Shown piece after piece: positions 44,619-53,500 of a stretch of 64,000 bases of DNA. This DNA is from an uncultured Ilumatobacter sp. Its GTDB lineage: Bacteria; Actinomycetota; Acidimicrobiia; Acidimicrobiales; Ilumatobacteraceae. Location of the stretch: contig CAJQPY010000005.1 of assembly GCA_905480335.1 (NCBI GenBank), positions 1-64,000 on the forward strand, read 5' to 3'. Numbering within the stretch: position 1 is the first letter of the stretch; each line of letters begins with the position of its first letter. A program made the position numbers and the translations under genes. The notes under the pieces were generated by a model. It did no database searches and had not been told where the DNA came from. It worked only from the letters and a program-made list of their open reading frames with translations.

Positions 44619-45628
44619 GCCCGCTCCCCAGCCTCGACGGGGTGATCACCGCCGCCGAACTCGAGCGAACCGCGCAACACCTTGCATCACTGCAGCTTGA
44701 CACCGGGATGATTCCGTGGTTCGTGGGCGGCAACTGCGATCCGTGGAACCATGTCGAAACCGCCATGGCACTCGACGTCGCCGGATTCCACAAAGAAGCG
44801 GAGCAGGCCTACGAGTGGCTCGCCGCAATCCAACGCCCGGACGGCAGCTGGCATGCCGACTATGCATGCGACGGATCGGTCGCCGACTCCAAACTCGACA
44901 CGAACGTCTGCGCCTACGTTGCGACCGGCGTGTGGCACCACTGGCGCAGCACGTGGGACCGCGGTTTCGCCGACAACATGTGGCCGACCGTCGAACGGGC
45001 GCTCGAGTTCGTGCTGTCGCTTCGACGCGGCGACGGTGTGGCCCTCTGGGCAATCGAGCCCGACGATCGGCCTTGGAACTACGCGCTCATGACCGGAACG
45101 TCGAGCATCCAACATGCGCTCCGCTGCGGCGCACAACTTGCTGACGCGTTGAACGATCCGAAGCCCCACTGGCGACGGTCCGCCGACGAGATGACCGAGG
45201 CGGTCAGGACCCGCCCGGATGCATTCGAGCCAAAGCGGCGATGGGCGATGGACTGGTACTACCCCGTGCTCACCGGTGCGCTCATGGGCCACGAGGCAAA
45301 AGCGCGGATGGCCGACGGCTGGGACACGTTCGTGATGGAGGGTCTCGGCATCCGTTGCGTGAGCGATGAACCGTGGGTGACCGCGTCCGAGACCGCCGAG
45401 TGTGCCCTTGCTTTCGCTGCGATCGGCGATCTGTCGACCGCCACCGACCTGCTCCGATGGACTCGAACCCACCGTCGCGACGACGGCTCGTACTGGACCG
45501 GCATCGTCTACCCGGGCGAAGTCTTGTTCCCGTTCGACGAGCACACCAGCTACACCGCCGCGGCGGTCATCCTGGCCGTCGACGCAATCACACGGACGAC
45601 TCAGGCGAGCAACCTCTTCGTCGGCTGA
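44615..45628 (+). CDS. Prenyltransferase/squalene-cyclase-fold protein
   Basis: A 337-aa protein with the alpha/alpha-barrel repeat of terpenoid cyclases and protein prenyltransferases. Repeat-like units include DTGMIPWFVGGNCDPWNHVE, AIQRPDGSWHADYACDG and HRRDDGSYWTGIVYPGE, and there is a distinctive WAMDWYYPVLTGAL. The DxDD motif of class II cyclases is not seen, so it may bind or modify a polyprenyl or fatty group without cyclising it. Its start overlaps the methyltransferase stop. Glycosyltransferase, methyltransferase and cyclase-fold genes in this order point to a modified glycolipid of unknown nature. Confidence 0.78.
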   Translation: MSPLPSLDGVITAAELERTAQHLASLQLDTGMIPWFVGGNCDPWNHVETAMALDVAGFHKEAEQAYEWLAAIQRPDGSWHADYACDGSVADSKLDTNVCAYVATGVWHHWRSTWDRGFADNMWPTVERALEFVLSLRRGDGVALWAIEPDDRPWNYALMTGTSSIQHALRCGAQLADALNDPKPHWRRSADEMTEAVRTRPDAFEPKRRWAMDWYYPVLTGALMGHEAKARMADGWDTFVMEGLGIRCVSDEPWVTASETAECALAFAAIGDLSTATDLLRWTRTHRRDDGSYWTGIVYPGEVLFPFDEHTSYTAAAVILAVDAITRTTQASNLFVG

Positions 45629-45698
45629 CGTCGACTCGAACGCGACCTGACGCGCCGGCCGAACCCGTCGAAATGCCGCAGGCGCGTCACGACCGAGA

Positions 45699-46370
45699 TC
45701 AGCGTGGGACGGCGACCCGGCTCCGTTTGGAGCCGTCACCGTGGAAGTTGCCCGGGTCGAGCCACCGGCCGAACTCCGACTCAATGGCAGGCCACTCGGC
45801 CTCGAAAACCGAGTAATAGGAGGTGTCGCGGTTGCGTCCCTTGTAGATCGTCGCCTGCCGGAAGATCCCCTCGAATCGGAACCCGAGTCGCTCGGCCGCC
45901 TGCCGTGACGGCATGTTCAGCGCATCGCACTTCCACTCCTAGCGCCGATACCCCGACGCGAACACCCGGCGCATCATCGACCACATCGCCTCGGTGGCCG
46001 CAGCCGTGCGCTGCAGCCGACGGGCGAAGTGAATATGCCCGACTTCGATCGAAGCCGCCCACGGCGCAATTCGGGGGTAGCTTGCGATCCCCGACGGTCC
46101 CGCTCCTTCGTCGACGGAAAAGAACACCAGGTCATCACTGCTAGCGCAGACGTCTAGCCAGCGCCCGAATGCGTCGACATCGGAGAACGGTCTGTACGGC
46201 AGGTACGTCCAGTCAGCCTCGTGGGCGGCGCCAAAGGCGCTAACCAGGGCGTCCACATGCCGATCGACGTCAAGCGGCACAACGGCACCGAACTGTCCCG
46301 CCATCAGCTTCGTCGGCGACGGAGCGAGCGGGAGGTCAACGTCGACGGTGAGGGCGATCGGCTGGCCCAA
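45699..46370 (-). pseudogene. GNAT acetyltransferase interrupted by an in-frame TAG
   Basis: A RimJ/RimL-type N-acetyltransferase of about 224 codons with one stop. From TTG 46370, codons 1-143 give the N-terminal half (VPLDVDRHVDALVSAFGAAH, HIHFARRLQRTAAATEAMWS) up to FASGYRR, then TAG at 45941-45939, and the same frame continues EWKCDALNMPSRQAAERLGF and then RFEGIFRQATIYKGRNRD. Intact relatives have an uninterrupted YRRxEWKCDALN core, so the stop probably replaces a tyrosine codon. A single nonsense mutation, a sequencing error or stop-codon recoding would all fit. Confidence 0.82.
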
Positions 46371-46450
46371 TGGGTTCCTTCGTGTGGACGTGTCGGCGCC
46401 GACCGTTCAACGAGCGCCGCCAGCGGGCGGGACCGTTGATGCTCGGTTGT

Positions 46451-46456
46451 TACAGT
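46451..46456 (+). promoter_or_regulatory. -10 element TACAGT for plsC
   Basis: TAnnnT hexamer ending 7 bases before ATG 46464. Confidence 0.45.
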
Positions 46457-46463
46457 CGCAGCG

Positions 46464-47246
46464 ATGGAGTCTTACTTGGGGCGAATGATCCTGTCGATCT
46501 GGGGGTGGTTCATTCTTGGGATGTCCGTGCTGGTATTTACTCCCATCGTGGCCATCGTTCGGCTCGCCACGATGCCATTCGACAAAGGTGCGTACGCGGC
46601 CGGATACGTATTTCGCAAGGTCGTCATTCCGCTCAGCGCGCTTAATCCGCTCTGGACGTTCCACACGTCAGGCGAACTCCCCGACGACATGCGGCGGCCG
46701 TACGTCGTTGTTGCGAACCACGAGAGCTTCGTCGACATGATCCTCATCTCCCACTTGCCCACCGAGATGAAGTGGCTCTCCAAGATCGAGATTATGAGGA
46801 TCCCCTTTGTGGGGTGGATGATGCGCTGTGCGCGCGACATCCCGCTTGTACGAGGCGACGCCAAGTCTACGACCACCGCTCTTGCCGAATGTCGCGAACG
46901 TCTTTCATGCAACGTCTCGGTGATGATTTTCCCCGAAGGCAGCCGCTCGAAAACGGGAGAACTGAACCCCTTCCAAGCAGGAGCCTTCAAGCTCGCCATC
47001 GAGGGCCAGTACCCCATTCTCCCGATGGCAGTGCACGGCACCCGAGACGCCCTTCGCAAACACGACTGGCGCCAAGGGCGCGCTGTCGCGGAAGTCCGCG
47101 TCCTTGAACCGGTCTCAACGGACGGCTTGACCAAGAACGATCTCCCAGAACTTCGCGACCGCGTGCAGTCGATGATCTCCGACGCGCGCGCCGACCTTCG
47201 CGAGAAGTACGGCTACGTGGCTCCTGCCAACGCCAAAGCAGGCTGA
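46464..47246 (+). CDS. plsC: 1-acyl-sn-glycerol-3-phosphate acyltransferase
   Basis: Acylates lysophosphatidic acid (or a related acceptor) in phospholipid synthesis (260 aa). An N-terminal membrane helix (about 8-32) precedes the acyltransferase motifs: NHESFVDMILI (catalytic NHx4D), MRIPFVGWMMRCARDIPLVR, and FPEGSRSKTGELNPFQAGAF, then ILPMAVHGTRDAL. The stop TGA at 47244-47246 is followed in the same frame by an MFS transporter reading frame with no standard start codon. Confidence 0.9.
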   Translation: MESYLGRMILSIWGWFILGMSVLVFTPIVAIVRLATMPFDKGAYAAGYVFRKVVIPLSALNPLWTFHTSGELPDDMRRPYVVVANHESFVDMILISHLPTEMKWLSKIEIMRIPFVGWMMRCARDIPLVRGDAKSTTTALAECRERLSCNVSVMIFPEGSRSKTGELNPFQAGAFKLAIEGQYPILPMAVHGTRDALRKHDWRQGRAVAEVRVLEPVSTDGLTKNDLPELRDRVQSMISDARADLREKYGYVAPANAKAG

Positions 47247-47249
47247 CCC

Positions 47250-48371
47250 CTGCAGGTTCCAGTTCGGCTTCAGCAGGCCGCAAGCCTCTCGGTTCGCCCA
47301 GCTGTCCTGGCCGCGATCGCCTCGAGCACAGCCATCTTCACGGCGACGCCATTCATGCTGCGCCCGATCGCCAACGAGTTCGGCGTCTCGCTTGGAACAT
47401 CCGGCTGGGTCTCGACCGCACAATTGGCCGGGTTCGTCATCGGGTCGTGGACCGCCGGCCGACATCTCCGCCCCGTCCGCAAGGTCTTCGTCACGCTCGC
47501 CCTCCTCGGGTTCTTTGCCAATCTCTGCGCCGCGGCCGCACCAAACCTCGTCGTTCTCGGCACCGCCCGATTCGCAGGTGGCATTTCCCTCGGGCTGGCA
47601 GCGTGGTTCGCCTGGCAGGACGCGTTCGGTAACGCGGACAAGACCAGTGACGTCGCTGTCGTCGGACCACTCGTGGGAGTCTTCCTCCCGCCAGCGCTGA
47701 CCGTGATCATCGATTCGCTCGGCGTGCGCGTGATGTTCATCGTGTTAGCCGTCATCGCGCTGTCGCCGATCCTGTTCGCCGCGCAAGTCGACGCAAAGGA
47801 CCGGCTCCGCCCACATCGCACCCGCCACTCGGCAACCCGGGCCAGCAGAATAATGCTCCTTGCGTTAGGGCTCGTCACTATGGGCGGTTCGTCGGTGTTT
47901 GTCTACGCTGCCGCAATCGGTACCGACTACAGCGGCCTCGAACCGATCGCCGTGTCGTTGGCGTTCAGCGCCAATGCTCTCGTGGCCGTTCCGGCGGCGC
48001 GTTGGAGGGGACGTCGTGGGCCAGCCGGGATGTGGTACCTCGCAACCGCTGTTCTCGCCTTCGTGCTCCCCGCCGTGCATATGGCGCCGATCTTCGTCGT
48101 GGCGTTGATCTCATGGGGCTTCGTGTTTTTCATGGGGATGCCCGCCGCGTTCGCCCTGCTCGCCTCGCACTCGCTGTTCCCCGAAGAACGCGCTGGTGAC
48201 GCGCAAGCCGTTATGGCGTTAGGGCGGGTGTTCGGACCGCTGATCGGCGGAGCATTCATTGCGACAGGGGCAACAACGCTGATGGGTATCGCGGCGTCGT
48301 CCATCATGTGCTGCGCTGCTGGGCTGATGCTCTACGTCGACCGTGACCGCTTCACCGATCGCCGAGGGTGA
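47250..48371 (+). CDS. MFS transporter with unclear start
   Basis: Major facilitator superfamily protein of up to 373 aa with about 11-12 membrane helices. The first helix (VRPAVLAAIASSTAIFTATP) lies upstream of the first ATG at 47355, and no ATG, GTG or TTG occurs between the plsC stop and that helix. Candidates are CTG 47250, CTG 47307, or translation continuing through the in-frame plsC TGA. The usual MFS loop after helix 2 is present only loosely (GSWTAGRHLRPVRK). A sugar or drug efflux role cannot be assigned. Its 3' end is 10 bases from the convergent methyltransferase gene. Confidence 0.75.
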   Translation: MQVPVRLQQAASLSVRPAVLAAIASSTAIFTATPFMLRPIANEFGVSLGTSGWVSTAQLAGFVIGSWTAGRHLRPVRKVFVTLALLGFFANLCAAAAPNLVVLGTARFAGGISLGLAAWFAWQDAFGNADKTSDVAVVGPLVGVFLPPALTVIIDSLGVRVMFIVLAVIALSPILFAAQVDAKDRLRPHRTRHSATRASRIMLLALGLVTMGGSSVFVYAAAIGTDYSGLEPIAVSLAFSANALVAVPAARWRGRRGPAGMWYLATAVLAFVLPAVHMAPIFVVALISWGFVFFMGMPAAFALLASHSLFPEERAGDAQAVMALGRVFGPLIGGAFIATGATTLMGIAASSIMCCAAGLMLYVDRDRFTDRRG

Positions 48372-48380
48372 CGTAAACGA

Positions 48381-49025
48381 TCAATGTCGCTTCAGGATTC
48401 GCAGACTGCCGGTAACCGACAATTCAACGAAATCTCCCGACTCGATCGCCGGGAGGTAGATCTCTTCGTATGGCGGCCGGCCACCATCAGTCGGATTAGG
48501 GAACACGTCGTGAATTGCAAGCATCCCGCCGCTGGCAACATGCGGCGTCCACCCCTCAAAATCCTGATGAGCTGGCTCTCTCCCGTGACCCCCGTCGATG
48601 AACAGGAGCGCGAGCGGCGACGTCCACGCGCCGGCCACGAGTGGGGACCGCCCGACCACAGCGATCACCGAAGCTTCCAGACCTGCGTCGTGAATCGCAG
48701 AGCGGAAGAACGGCAACGTGTCCATCTTTCCGGTTCGCAGATCGACCACGTCGCTGTCGTGGTGTTCCCAACCAGGCTGATTCTCCTCGGAGCCGCGATG
48801 GTGATCAACCGCGAACAAGAGACGCCCGGTTCGCTCGGCAGCATCACCAAGCCAGACCGTAGAACGACCACAGTAGGAACCAACCTCCAGAAACGGTGCA
48901 TCCGGAACGACTGCCGCTGCTGCAACCGCTGCATCCCACAGGGCATCGCCCTCTTCGGCAGGCATGAAGCCTTTCGTTCGTAGCGCCAATTCACGACGTG
49001 CTTTGACGAGTCGTGAGTGGATCAC
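48381..49025 (-). CDS. Class I SAM-dependent methyltransferase (Methyltransf_24 type)
   Basis: A 214-aa methyltransferase: SAM motif PFLEVGSYCGRSTVWLGDAA, acidic region LFAVDHHRGSEENQPGW, catalytic-face LLFIDGGHGREPAHQDF, and ASGGMLAIHDVFPNP. The FIDGGH pattern is typical of Methyltransf_24 enzymes, often linked to glycan or small-molecule O-methylation. GTG 49025 is the start. It is convergent with the MFS gene and divergent from tesB. The substrate is unknown. Confidence 0.82.
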   Translation of the reverse strand: MIHSRLVKARRELALRTKGFMPAEEGDALWDAAVAAAAVVPDAPFLEVGSYCGRSTVWLGDAAERTGRLLFAVDHHRGSEENQPGWEHHDSDVVDLRTGKMDTLPFFRSAIHDAGLEASVIAVVGRSPLVAGAWTSPLALLFIDGGHGREPAHQDFEGWTPHVASGGMLAIHDVFPNPTDGGRPPYEEIYLPAIESGDFVELSVTGSLRILKRH

Positions 49026-49211
49026 CGGACGTCCCAGCAGACGATCGTGTCAGGACGCCTTCGGACCGTCCGCATCGACATCGCGGGCGCGTCGCCCATC
49101 GGATCCAGCAGCATCATTGGGGAGAGACTAGGGGGCAGTCGACACGGTCCCCGCACCTATCGGGTGGGGGACATGCATCGGCAGGCCGATGCATGGCAAC
49201 ATGAGGTCTTC

Positions 49212-50105
49212 ATGACTGTGGATTCCGACATCCCGACCCGACAGGATAACCAGCAGGCACTCGATGACCTCGTGGCGTTGCTCGATCTGGAAACGATCGA
49301 GGTGAATATTTTCCGGGGTGCCTCGACAGATGAAGACCGTGTGCGGGTCTTCGGCGGACAGGTCGCTGGCCAGGCGCTGATCGCTGCCGGACGCACCATC
49401 GATGAGCCGGATCGTCACGTCCACTCGCTCCACGCGTACTTCCTGCGCCCGGGCGACCCGAAGCTGCCGATTCTGTATGAGGTCGACAGAATCCGGGATG
49501 GTCGGAGCTTCTCCACCCGACGAGTGGTTGCGATTCAGCATGGCCGTGCCATCTTCAACCTCCAGGCAAGCTTCCACGACGACGAGCCGGGCGGTCCCGA
49601 CCACCAGATCACGATGGATGAGGGTCTCGCACCACCGACCGAGCTTCCGGACTTCCACACCCGTATGGCCCCGCACCGCGAGCGGATCGGCGACTGGTAT
49701 CACCGTCCCCGACCGATCGACCTTCGCTACGTCGACGGTGATCCGATGAGCCGTCAGGGCGAACTCAACACCGCCCAACACGTCTGGATCCGGGCAAATG
49801 GATCGCTGCCCGACGACCCGCTTCTCAATGCCTGCATCCTCACCTATGCGAGCGACATGACGTTGCTCGACACCACCTTGCTCCCGTTTGGCCTGCCATT
49901 CGATCATCCCGGTCTCCAGATGGCGAGCCTGGACCACGCAATGTGGTTCCATCGACCGTTTCGCGTAGAAGACTGGCTGATGTACCAGCAGCGAGCGATC
50001 TCAACCGGGGCGTCACGCGGGCTAGCTGGCGGAGCGATCTTCACCTCTGATGGCGCGCTGGCCGTGAGCGTCGTCCAAGAGGGCCTTGCGCGGTTCACCC
50101 AATGA
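49212..50105 (+). CDS. tesB: Acyl-CoA thioesterase II
   Basis: Double-hotdog acyl-CoA thioesterase (297 aa). The first hotdog has VFGGQVAGQALIAAGRTI and HSLHAYFLRPGDP; the second has AQHVWIRANGSLPDDPLLNA and YASDMTLLDTTLLPFG, supplying the Asp, Gln and Thr of the TesB catalytic network, and DHAMWFHRPFRVEDW. ATG 49212 has a GAGG site 5 bases upstream. The open frame runs further back but is not family-like. Its stop overlaps the start of the next gene by 4 bases (ATGA). Confidence 0.92.
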   Translation: MTVDSDIPTRQDNQQALDDLVALLDLETIEVNIFRGASTDEDRVRVFGGQVAGQALIAAGRTIDEPDRHVHSLHAYFLRPGDPKLPILYEVDRIRDGRSFSTRRVVAIQHGRAIFNLQASFHDDEPGGPDHQITMDEGLAPPTELPDFHTRMAPHRERIGDWYHRPRPIDLRYVDGDPMSRQGELNTAQHVWIRANGSLPDDPLLNACILTYASDMTLLDTTLLPFGLPFDHPGLQMASLDHAMWFHRPFRVEDWLMYQQRAISTGASRGLAGGAIFTSDGALAVSVVQEGLARFTQ

Positions 50106-51505
50106 AGATCATCCGTACGACACTGACCATCACTTTGGCTGCATTCGCCATAGCAGCGGCCGGTTGCACGTCGAGCGGCAGCGACACCACCGACACGAGA
50201 CCCGACATCACACTGGGGACCGTGCCTGATCCGGAGGCGGCACCGACCATCCCGGCACCGACCGAACCCACAGCAACCGGCTCGGTCGACGACGCCGATC
50301 CGACGCTAGCGAGCACGACCACGATGCTCACACCCTCTCCGGAGGCCGATCTTCCGACCGAGGCCCCAACCGACGTCATCGCCGCCCCAGTCACGACGCT
50401 GCCCGGGCCACTGCCCGAACCATCAACCCGTTTTCTTGAGTTAGGCACGTTTGACCGGCCGGTCGGAGTCGCGGCCGACGCCGCCGACTCGCGCCTGTTC
50501 GTCATCGAGCAAACCGGCACCGTCGTAGCAACCGATGACGAGTCCGATGCCGTCATCTTCGACATCACCGCAGTTCCCGGCGCAACCTTCACCACAGGGG
50601 GCGAGCAGGGCCTCCTCGGACTGGCCTTCCATCCTGATGAGAACTTGGCCTATGTGAACTTCACCAACGGCAATGGTGACACTGTGATTGCAGAGTTCAT
50701 GTTCGATCCAGCAACGTACAACTTCGACGTCACCACCTACCGCGAGGTATTGATCGTCGAGCAGCCCTTCGCCAACCACAACGGCGGCGGACTCGCCTTC
50801 GGACCCGATGAACACCTCTATATCGGGCTGGGCGACGGCGGCTCGGCGAACGACCCAAATCGGTCTTCGCTAGATCCATCGTCGCGACTCGGCAAGATGC
50901 TCCGGATCGATCCGTCTCCAACCCCGACCGAGCCGTTCACTGTGCCAGCCGACAACCCCTTCGTCGGTATCGACGGCGCTGACCCGACCATCTGGACGCT
51001 CGGTCTGCGCAATCCATGGCGATTCTCGTTCGACTCACTCACCGGCGACCTGTGGATCGCCGATGTCGGTCAGAATCGGGTCGAGGAAATCGACATGGCT
51101 CCGGCGATCGGCGGGCGCGATGCCGGCCGAGGTGTGAGCTTCGGCTGGAGTGCATTCGAGGCCGACGAGCGGTTCAACGAGGATCAGTCGCCCGACGGCC
51201 ACACGCTTCCAATCGCCACCTACTCCCACGACGACGGAAACTGCTCCATAAGCGGCGGCGTGGTTGCGCGCAATTCCTCCTTCGACGAACTCAACGGTTG
51301 GTACGTGTACGGCGACTACTGCTCAGGTCGCGTGTGGGCCCTCGACACGACGACGGTCACATCCGGACCGAACGGTCCAGTCGGCACCCCACGCATCGTT
51401 CAGATCGGCACAGTGCCGGGCCTCGTCGCCATTGTTGAAGGTCCGCTTGGCGACATCTATGCCGTGTCAAATGCCGGTCCGATGTTCCGACTCGCCCCGG
51501 CCTGA
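50102..51505 (+). CDS. PQQ-type sugar dehydrogenase-like lipoprotein
   Basis: Exported six-bladed beta-propeller of the glucose/sorbosone dehydrogenase family (467 aa). A signal peptide with lipobox AIAAAGC is followed by a long Thr/Pro/Ala linker (about 25-110). The propeller has VIEQTGTVVA, GGEQGLLGLAFHPDE, NHNGGGLAFGPDEHLYIGLG with the catalytic-type histidine, LRNPWRFSFD and GWYVYGDYCSGRVWAL. Whether PQQ is the cofactor is uncertain, since no PQQ genes are present and many actinobacterial members are uncharacterised. It is translationally coupled to tesB. Confidence 0.87.
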   Translation: MKIIRTTLTITLAAFAIAAAGCTSSGSDTTDTRPDITLGTVPDPEAAPTIPAPTEPTATGSVDDADPTLASTTTMLTPSPEADLPTEAPTDVIAAPVTTLPGPLPEPSTRFLELGTFDRPVGVAADAADSRLFVIEQTGTVVATDDESDAVIFDITAVPGATFTTGGEQGLLGLAFHPDENLAYVNFTNGNGDTVIAEFMFDPATYNFDVTTYREVLIVEQPFANHNGGGLAFGPDEHLYIGLGDGGSANDPNRSSLDPSSRLGKMLRIDPSPTPTEPFTVPADNPFVGIDGADPTIWTLGLRNPWRFSFDSLTGDLWIADVGQNRVEEIDMAPAIGGRDAGRGVSFGWSAFEADERFNEDQSPDGHTLPIATYSHDDGNCSISGGVVARNSSFDELNGWYVYGDYCSGRVWALDTTTVTSGPNGPVGTPRIVQIGTVPGLVAIVEGPLGDIYAVSNAGPMFRLAPA

Positions 51506-51515
51506 TGGGACGGGG

Positions 51516-51731
51516 TCAGCCGACCCGCTCGACCACGATCAAACGCCCGTCGACATCAGCCAAGATGAACCTGAACCCAATGTTGTCGCCCGGGTCAACT
51601 CGCCGTGCGACTATGCACGTCAGGATTGCCGGATCACAGATCTTGATCCGCGCAATGCGGTCGTCCTCGTCAGTGCCCGCTGCGCCAAGGGGCCCACCGA
51701 CAGTGATCGTGGGCGAAGGATGTGCTCTCGT
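51516..51731 (-). CDS. Possible small protein after mreB, no canonical start
   Basis: Starting directly after the mreB TGA and in the same frame, 71 codons encode a coherent sequence: TRAHPSPTITVGGPLGAAGT, then DDRIARIKICDPAILTCIVA, then RRVDPGDNIGFRFILADVDG and RLIVVERVG before a TGA at 51518-51516. The composition looks like a small beta-rich protein, and codon choice resembles its neighbours. No ATG, GTG or TTG occurs in frame near the start. It may be a decayed gene, one with a rare start, or a C-terminal extension reached by readthrough. Confidence 0.3.
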   Translation of the reverse strand, partial: TRAHPSPTITVGGPLGAAGTDEDDRIARIKICDPAILTCIVARRVDPGDNIGFRFILADVDGRLIVVERVG

Positions 51732-52736
51732 TCAGCGGCGGGCGCCCATGAACATGCCCTTGAGCGCTTCATAGTGCTCGATGACGTGCCCAGCACCAAG
51801 AACAACCGCCTCAAGCGGAACGTTCGACATCCTCACCGGAACCTCTGTCTCGCGCTCGATCCGCTCAGCCAGTCCGCGGAGCAGGCCGCCACCACCAACG
51901 AGATACATGCCGCGCACCAGGAAGTCCTGTGACAGCTCGGGCGGAGCTTTCGACAGACAGCGCACCACCGATGCAACGATCGACGAAATCACATCCTCTA
52001 TGGCAAAGCGGACCTCTTCGGGCGTCAACAGAACTGTTTTCGGGAGTCCGGTCATCAAGTCGCGACCGCGAACCTCAGCTTGGTTCTCGTCCTGAGTCGG
52101 GTCCGCCGACCCGATCGCAACCTTGATCTCTTCGGCGGTCCGCTCGCCTATCGCGATGCCGTGCTCGCGGCGAACATGGTTCTGGATCGCTGCGTCGATG
52201 TCAAACGAACCGACACGCACCGCCTCAAGTGACACGATGCCACCCAGGGAGATCACCGCCGTCTCGGATGTGCCGCCACCGATGTCGATCACCATGTTGC
52301 CGACCGGCTCATCAATCGGAAGGTCGGCACCGATCGCTGCGGCCATCGGTTGTTCGATCAGGTTTGCGTCAGCAGCTCCTGCCCGGCGTGCGGCATCGGT
52401 GACGGCACGCCGTTCGACCTCGGTAATCGCCGACGGAACACAGATCACCACCTTCGGCCGAGTAAACCGGCTCACACCGACGCGCTGAAGCAGCAAACGA
52501 ATCATCCGCTCCGTGATCTCGAAGTCGGTGATGGCCCCACCACGCAGCGGACGAACTGCGACGATGTAGCCAGGAGTGCGGCCGATCATCTGCCACGCCT
52601 CACGACCGGTGGCAAGCACCTCACCCGTCTGTCGGTTGAGTGCAATCACCGACGGCTCGTTCAGAACGATGCCGCGACCCTTCATGTATACGAGCGTGTT
52701 CGCCGTTCCGAGATCGATCGCAAGGTCACGAGCCAT
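51732..52736 (-). CDS. mreB: Rod shape-determining protein MreB
   Basis: Bacterial actin homologue that organises cell-wall synthesis (334 aa, normal length). It begins MARDLAIDLGTANTLVYMKG with the phosphate 1 loop, has VIDIGGGTSETAVISLGGIV (phosphate 2), and GMYLVGGGGLLRGLAERI and PLEAVVLGAGHVIEHYEALK near the end. A TAGGAG ribosome site lies about 8 bases before the ATG. mreC/mreD are not next to it, so it may be an Mbl/MreBH-like copy or an isolated mreB. Confidence 0.95.
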   Translation of the reverse strand: MARDLAIDLGTANTLVYMKGRGIVLNEPSVIALNRQTGEVLATGREAWQMIGRTPGYIVAVRPLRGGAITDFEITERMIRLLLQRVGVSRFTRPKVVICVPSAITEVERRAVTDAARRAGAADANLIEQPMAAAIGADLPIDEPVGNMVIDIGGGTSETAVISLGGIVSLEAVRVGSFDIDAAIQNHVRREHGIAIGERTAEEIKVAIGSADPTQDENQAEVRGRDLMTGLPKTVLLTPEEVRFAIEDVISSIVASVVRCLSKAPPELSQDFLVRGMYLVGGGGLLRGLAERIERETEVPVRMSNVPLEAVVLGAGHVIEHYEALKGMFMGARR

Positions 52737-52813
52737 AAACGAAGGCTCCTAAGTCTCGGAAGATCAACATGGAGAGGTCATCATGTCACGGGCTCGACGC
52801 AACCGCACCAGGT

Positions 52814-53014
52814 TCAGGATTCATCGTCACCAGTCTCGCCGGAATCTTCAGCGGCATCGCGGACCTGATCGATCGTTGGCCGCCGAGCTTCAGGAGAGAG
52901 CGCGTCAATTTGTCGACGAAACGAGTCAACCGGATCCTGCCTGGGACGTATGACTCGGGCGAGCACGACAACGATCATGACAACGACGACCGCTCCGATG
53001 ACATATGGAAGCAT
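52814..53014 (-). CDS. Small single-helix membrane protein
   Basis: A 66-aa protein with an N-terminal membrane helix (MLPYVIGAVVVVMIVVVLAR) and a charged cytoplasmic tail, including RRQIDALSPEARRPTIDQVR, ending acidic. It starts on the base after the moaE stop, so the two are probably translated from one message. No function is known. Confidence 0.65.
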   Translation of the reverse strand: MLPYVIGAVVVVMIVVVLARVIRPRQDPVDSFRRQIDALSPEARRPTIDQVRDAAEDSGETGDDES

Positions 53015-53500
53015 CTACGCCGACTCCACGGTACGCGGGTCGGCGATGTCATGGGCGCCGGTTCCCCAGTCGGAGCCGCCTGCCCAGACCTCATGCTTCC
53101 AGATTGGTGCCGCCTCTTTAAGTGCGTCGATCGCATAACGAGCTGCCTCGAACGCTTCGGGGCGGTGCGGCGCAGACACGACCACAATCACGGATGACTC
53201 CTCCAGTTGAAGACGTCCGATTCGATGGAGTACTGCGATTCGTCCGGTCTGCGGCCAACGCGCTCGGGTTTCATCAGCGATCGACGAAAAGATCGGTTGT
53301 ACCTGTTCGTCGTACGCCTCATAGGTGAGACTCTGCACGTCGTCACGATCCTCGGCGTGATTGCGCACAGTTCCGCTGAACAGCACAACAGCGCCGCAAC
53401 TCGGCCGCACAGCCCACTCATAGGCGCTGGCGACCGGTAATTCCGTGTCTGTGAGGCCGATCCAATTGTCGCTCTCATCCGGGGGCACCACGACGGGCAT
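53015..53500 (-). CDS. moaE: Molybdopterin synthase catalytic subunit MoaE
   Basis: Large subunit of molybdopterin synthase, which adds sulfur to precursor Z in molybdenum cofactor synthesis (161 aa from ATG 53500). Family motifs: CGAVVLFSGTVRNH, LTYEAYDEQ, VLHRIGRLQLEESSVIVVVS, then APHRPEAFEAARYAIDALKE and APIWKHEVWAGG with the active-site lysine. The frame is open 24 codons further upstream without similarity. MoaD is not visible in the window. Confidence 0.92.
   Translation of the reverse strand: MPVVVPPDESDNWIGLTDTELPVASAYEWAVRPSCGAVVLFSGTVRNHAEDRDDVQSLTYEAYDEQVQPIFSSIADETRARWPQTGRIAVLHRIGRLQLEESSVIVVVSAPHRPEAFEAARYAIDALKEAAPIWKHEVWAGGSDWGTGAHDIADPRTVESA

Noticed and set aside
44687-45784. 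Minus-strand frame of 365 codons over the cyclase-fold gene
   Set aside because: Antisense to a gene with recognisable repeats; no domain and no start context.
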